A DNA stretch of 15,207 nt from DASSUC01 sp035650075 (GTDB taxonomy: Bacteria; Actinomycetota; Actinomycetes; Mycobacteriales; Micromonosporaceae): NCBI GenBank assembly GCA_035650075.1, contig DASRII010000267.1, forward strand, positions 1 through 15,207, read 5' to 3'. Both the position numbers and the translations under genes were made by a program. The notes beneath the pieces are model-generated. The model made no database searches. It was not told the origin of the DNA and saw only the letters and a program-made list of their open reading frames with translations. Shown in pieces: positions 13,382-15,207 of this stretch; within the stretch, counting starts at the first letter, position 1, and each line of letters starts with the position of its first letter.

Positions 13382-15207
13382 ATGAGGACTGCCAAGGGAA
13401 CGCTGATCATTCTTCTGGTGCTGGCGCTCGTGCCCACCATCGGGGGCGTGGAGTCGCCGTTCCGCGATGGACGGGCCGGCGGGCGAGACAGCACGGCTGG
13501 CGGCGTGAACTGGCCTGGCCTCATGCGTGACTTTGTCGGTGGTCAGCCGGCGCGACACCATCCGAGCGGCCCTGTCGTCGTACCCGCTAACGCGGAGGCG
13601 CCGGTTGGCCGGGCGTGGCCGGATCAGAAGCGGGTCGAGGAGCTGGTCGGCCAGCGTACCGCCAATGCGAAGTTCTTCCAGTTGTCCGACGGGCGGGTGC
13701 AGGCGGAGATCTCGGCCGATCCGATGCATTACCTCGACCCGGCTGGCAGATGGCAGCCGATCGATACGCGAGTCGAGGCGACTGGCCGGCAGGACTTTCC
13801 GCTGGGCAATGCTTCGAATGCGTTCACTAGCCTATTCGGTGGGCGACCGGACCGGCTGATCCGGTTCGAGCAGGACGGCCGGTATGTAGAGCTGGGTCTG
13901 GCCGGGGCGACTACGGCCGCGGTAGCGCGGCAGTCCGGGTCGACGGTCACTTATCCCCGTCTGGCTGGTGGCGCGGACCTGGTCTACCAGGTGACGCCGA
14001 CCTCGCTCGAGGAGAAGATCGTCCTTTCCGAGCGCCCGACTGGGCCGGTGTCCTTCACGTTCACTGTGGCAACCGGCGGTCTGGTGGCCGATCCGCGAGC
14101 GGATGGGTCGATCGGGTTCGTGCGGCCCTCCGGTGGCGAGCCGGTGTTCGAGATGCCGGCGCCGTACGTGTATGACGCGGCGGACGAGGCGCAGGGCCGG
14201 GTCTGGACCGAGCCGGTCTCTCAGCGGCTGACCAGAATGTACGGGCAGACCACGCTGACCTTGTCGGTGGACGGCAACTGGCTGCGCGACTCGGCCCGGC
14301 AGTACCCGGTCGTGGTCGACCCCACCATCCGGATCCAGCCGGTGCCGACCGACGCGCAGGACGTGCAGATCTACTCCGGCGCCACCGGTACCAACTACAA
14401 CAACACGTACCAGCTCAAGGTCGGCACCGACGCGTCGGCCGCGTACCGCACCCTGGTCCGGTTCCCGTTGACCGGAGTGCCGGCCGGCACCGCGCTGGAC
14501 GACGCCCGGCTGGAGATGTACTACGACCAGACCCATCACACCTGGGGCTTCGACGTGGCCATGGAGGCGCGGCGGGTCACCCAACCGTGGAACGAGTCGA
14601 CCGCCACCTGGGCGAACATGAACGCCAACATGGCCGCGCAGCCGGCCGGCAACATGGTTCAGGTGGACGACGGCGATGCCGGTACGTCGGTGTCCGGCAG
14701 CTGGCCGTTCAGCACCAACACCCAGCTGACCGCGCTGGCGGTCAACGGGGACTACCGGTTCAACAACGACGCCATCGCCGGGCACACGCACACTTGGACC
14801 CCGACCATCACCGAGACCGGTGACTACCAGGTGGAGGTGCACTACGTCACCGAGTCCGACCGGGCGACCAACGCGGCCTACACGGTGCACCACGCCGCCG
14901 GTTCGACCGCGTACCCCGTAAACCAGACCGGCGGCGCGCGGGGCCAATGGACCACGCTCGGGGTGCACCGGTTCAACGCCGGGACCACCGGTCGGGTGGT
15001 GCTCGCCGACGTGGCCAACAAGGCGGTGATCGCGGACGCGGTGCGGTTCACCCGATGGGGTGTGACCACCAAGAAGGCGGCCATCTCCAGCGTGTGGTCG
15101 TCGTTCCCGGTCCGCAACGTGGTGCAGGAGTGGGTCAACGGCACCCAGCCGAACCACGGGTTCATGGTGAAGGCGGTGGACGAGGGCAAGCTGGGCCGGG
15201 GCGGTCC
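13382..15207 (+). CDS. Secreted RHS-associated protein with DNRLRE-like and golvesin-like domains, 3' end outside window
   Basis: 608 open codons from ATG 13382 to the right edge without a stop. Residues 1-24 look like a signal peptide (MRTAKGTLIILLVLALVPTI). The next ~300 residues (FFQLSDGRVQAEISADPMHY, YQVTPTSLEEKIVL, YPVVVDPTIRIQP) are typical of the N-terminal beta-rich part of large actinobacterial RHS and wall-associated proteins. A DNRLRE-type module starts near residue 328 (DVQIYSGATG, LVRFPLTGVPAGTALDDARL). A golvesin/xanthan-lyase-like domain follows at about 425-558 (TGDYQVEVHYVTESDRATNA, YTVHHAAGSTAYPVNQTGG, VIADAVRF), and DNRLRE-like sequence resumes (VVQEWVNGTQPNHGFMVKA). Family members usually run beyond 2,000 residues and end in an RHS core with a variable tip, so that part is expected to the right. 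Only a weak G-rich ribosome site precedes the ATG. Confidence 0.88.
   Translation, partial: MRTAKGTLIILLVLALVPTIGGVESPFRDGRAGGRDSTAGGVNWPGLMRDFVGGQPARHHPSGPVVVPANAEAPVGRAWPDQKRVEELVGQRTANAKFFQLSDGRVQAEISADPMHYLDPAGRWQPIDTRVEATGRQDFPLGNASNAFTSLFGGRPDRLIRFEQDGRYVELGLAGATTAAVARQSGSTVTYPRLAGGADLVYQVTPTSLEEKIVLSERPTGPVSFTFTVATGGLVADPRADGSIGFVRPSGGEPVFEMPAPYVYDAADEAQGRVWTEPVSQRLTRMYGQTTLTLSVDGNWLRDSARQYPVVVDPTIRIQPVPTDAQDVQIYSGATGTNYNNTYQLKVGTDASAAYRTLVRFPLTGVPAGTALDDARLEMYYDQTHHTWGFDVAMEARRVTQPWNESTATWANMNANMAAQPAGNMVQVDDGDAGTSVSGSWPFSTNTQLTALAVNGDYRFNNDAIAGHTHTWTPTITETGDYQVEVHYVTESDRATNAAYTVHHAAGSTAYPVNQTGGARGQWTTLGVHRFNAGTTGRVVLADVANKAVIADAVRFTRWGVTTKKAAISSVWSSFPVRNVVQEWVNGTQPNHGFMVKAVDEGKLGRGG

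Noticed and set aside
13832..15157. 441-residue open frame on the minus strand
   Set aside because: It is antisense to the second RHS-type gene, whose plus-strand reading has clear family motifs. The minus reading is His/Arg/Gly/Val-rich shadow sequence.

Overview
The window is GC-rich, with coding frames that strongly prefer G or C at third positions. The gene families (secreted RHS/YD-repeat proteins, an HTH-STAND-TPR regulator, a DrrAB-type exporter, a PadR regulator with a HAAS-type partner) point to a filamentous actinomycete. Micromonosporaceae is my best guess, but that is inference and not shown by a marker gene. No RNA gene, CRISPR array, insertion sequence or origin was seen.

Left region (1-4087) is an export/detoxification module. 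On the minus strand a DrrA-like ABC ATPase (2120-3100), a DrrB-like ABC-2 permease (1311-2123, overlapping by 4 bases) and an FAD-dependent aromatic-type monooxygenase (start 1291, running off the left edge) form one tightly packed operon. Diverging from it are a PadR-family repressor (3186-3530) and an overlapping small membrane protein with an N-terminal HAAS/permease-prefix domain (3512-4087). The 85-base divergent region holds short inverted repeats that are plausible PadR operators.

Middle region (4088-6849): a short VOC/glyoxalase-like gene (4167-4517) sits behind a promoter with a 19-base spacer that contains a 7+3+7 dyad, which is the layout used by MerR-family activators. The start codon lies 7 bases after the -10, so the mRNA is probably leaderless. 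The protein appears to lack its central third. Convergent to it, overlapping by 18 bases, is a 756-residue HTH-STAND-TPR regulator (4500-6770, minus).

Right region (6850-15207): divergent from the STAND gene by only 79 bases is a 2,017-residue secreted RHS-repeat protein (6850-12903). It has a canonical RHS core ending in P-x4-DPxGL and a distinctive C-terminal tip of about 267 residues: a Lys/Ala-rich linker, two copies of a Cys-x-Phe-Gly...Cys-Arg-Gly motif, and a glycine-zipper hydrophobic segment. Right after it lies a small signal-peptide ORF that seems frameshifted just after the signal peptide (12932-13191). It is the only immunity/accessory candidate in the usual position. A second, differently built RHS-type secreted protein (13382 to the right edge) follows, with a DNRLRE-like module interrupted by a golvesin/xanthan-lyase-like domain; its RHS core and tip are outside the window.

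Working picture: the right half looks like a polymorphic-toxin or cell-surface RHS locus possibly controlled by the divergent STAND regulator, while the left half looks like a drug efflux and modification cassette controlled by PadR. The links between regulators and targets are inferred from gene order only.
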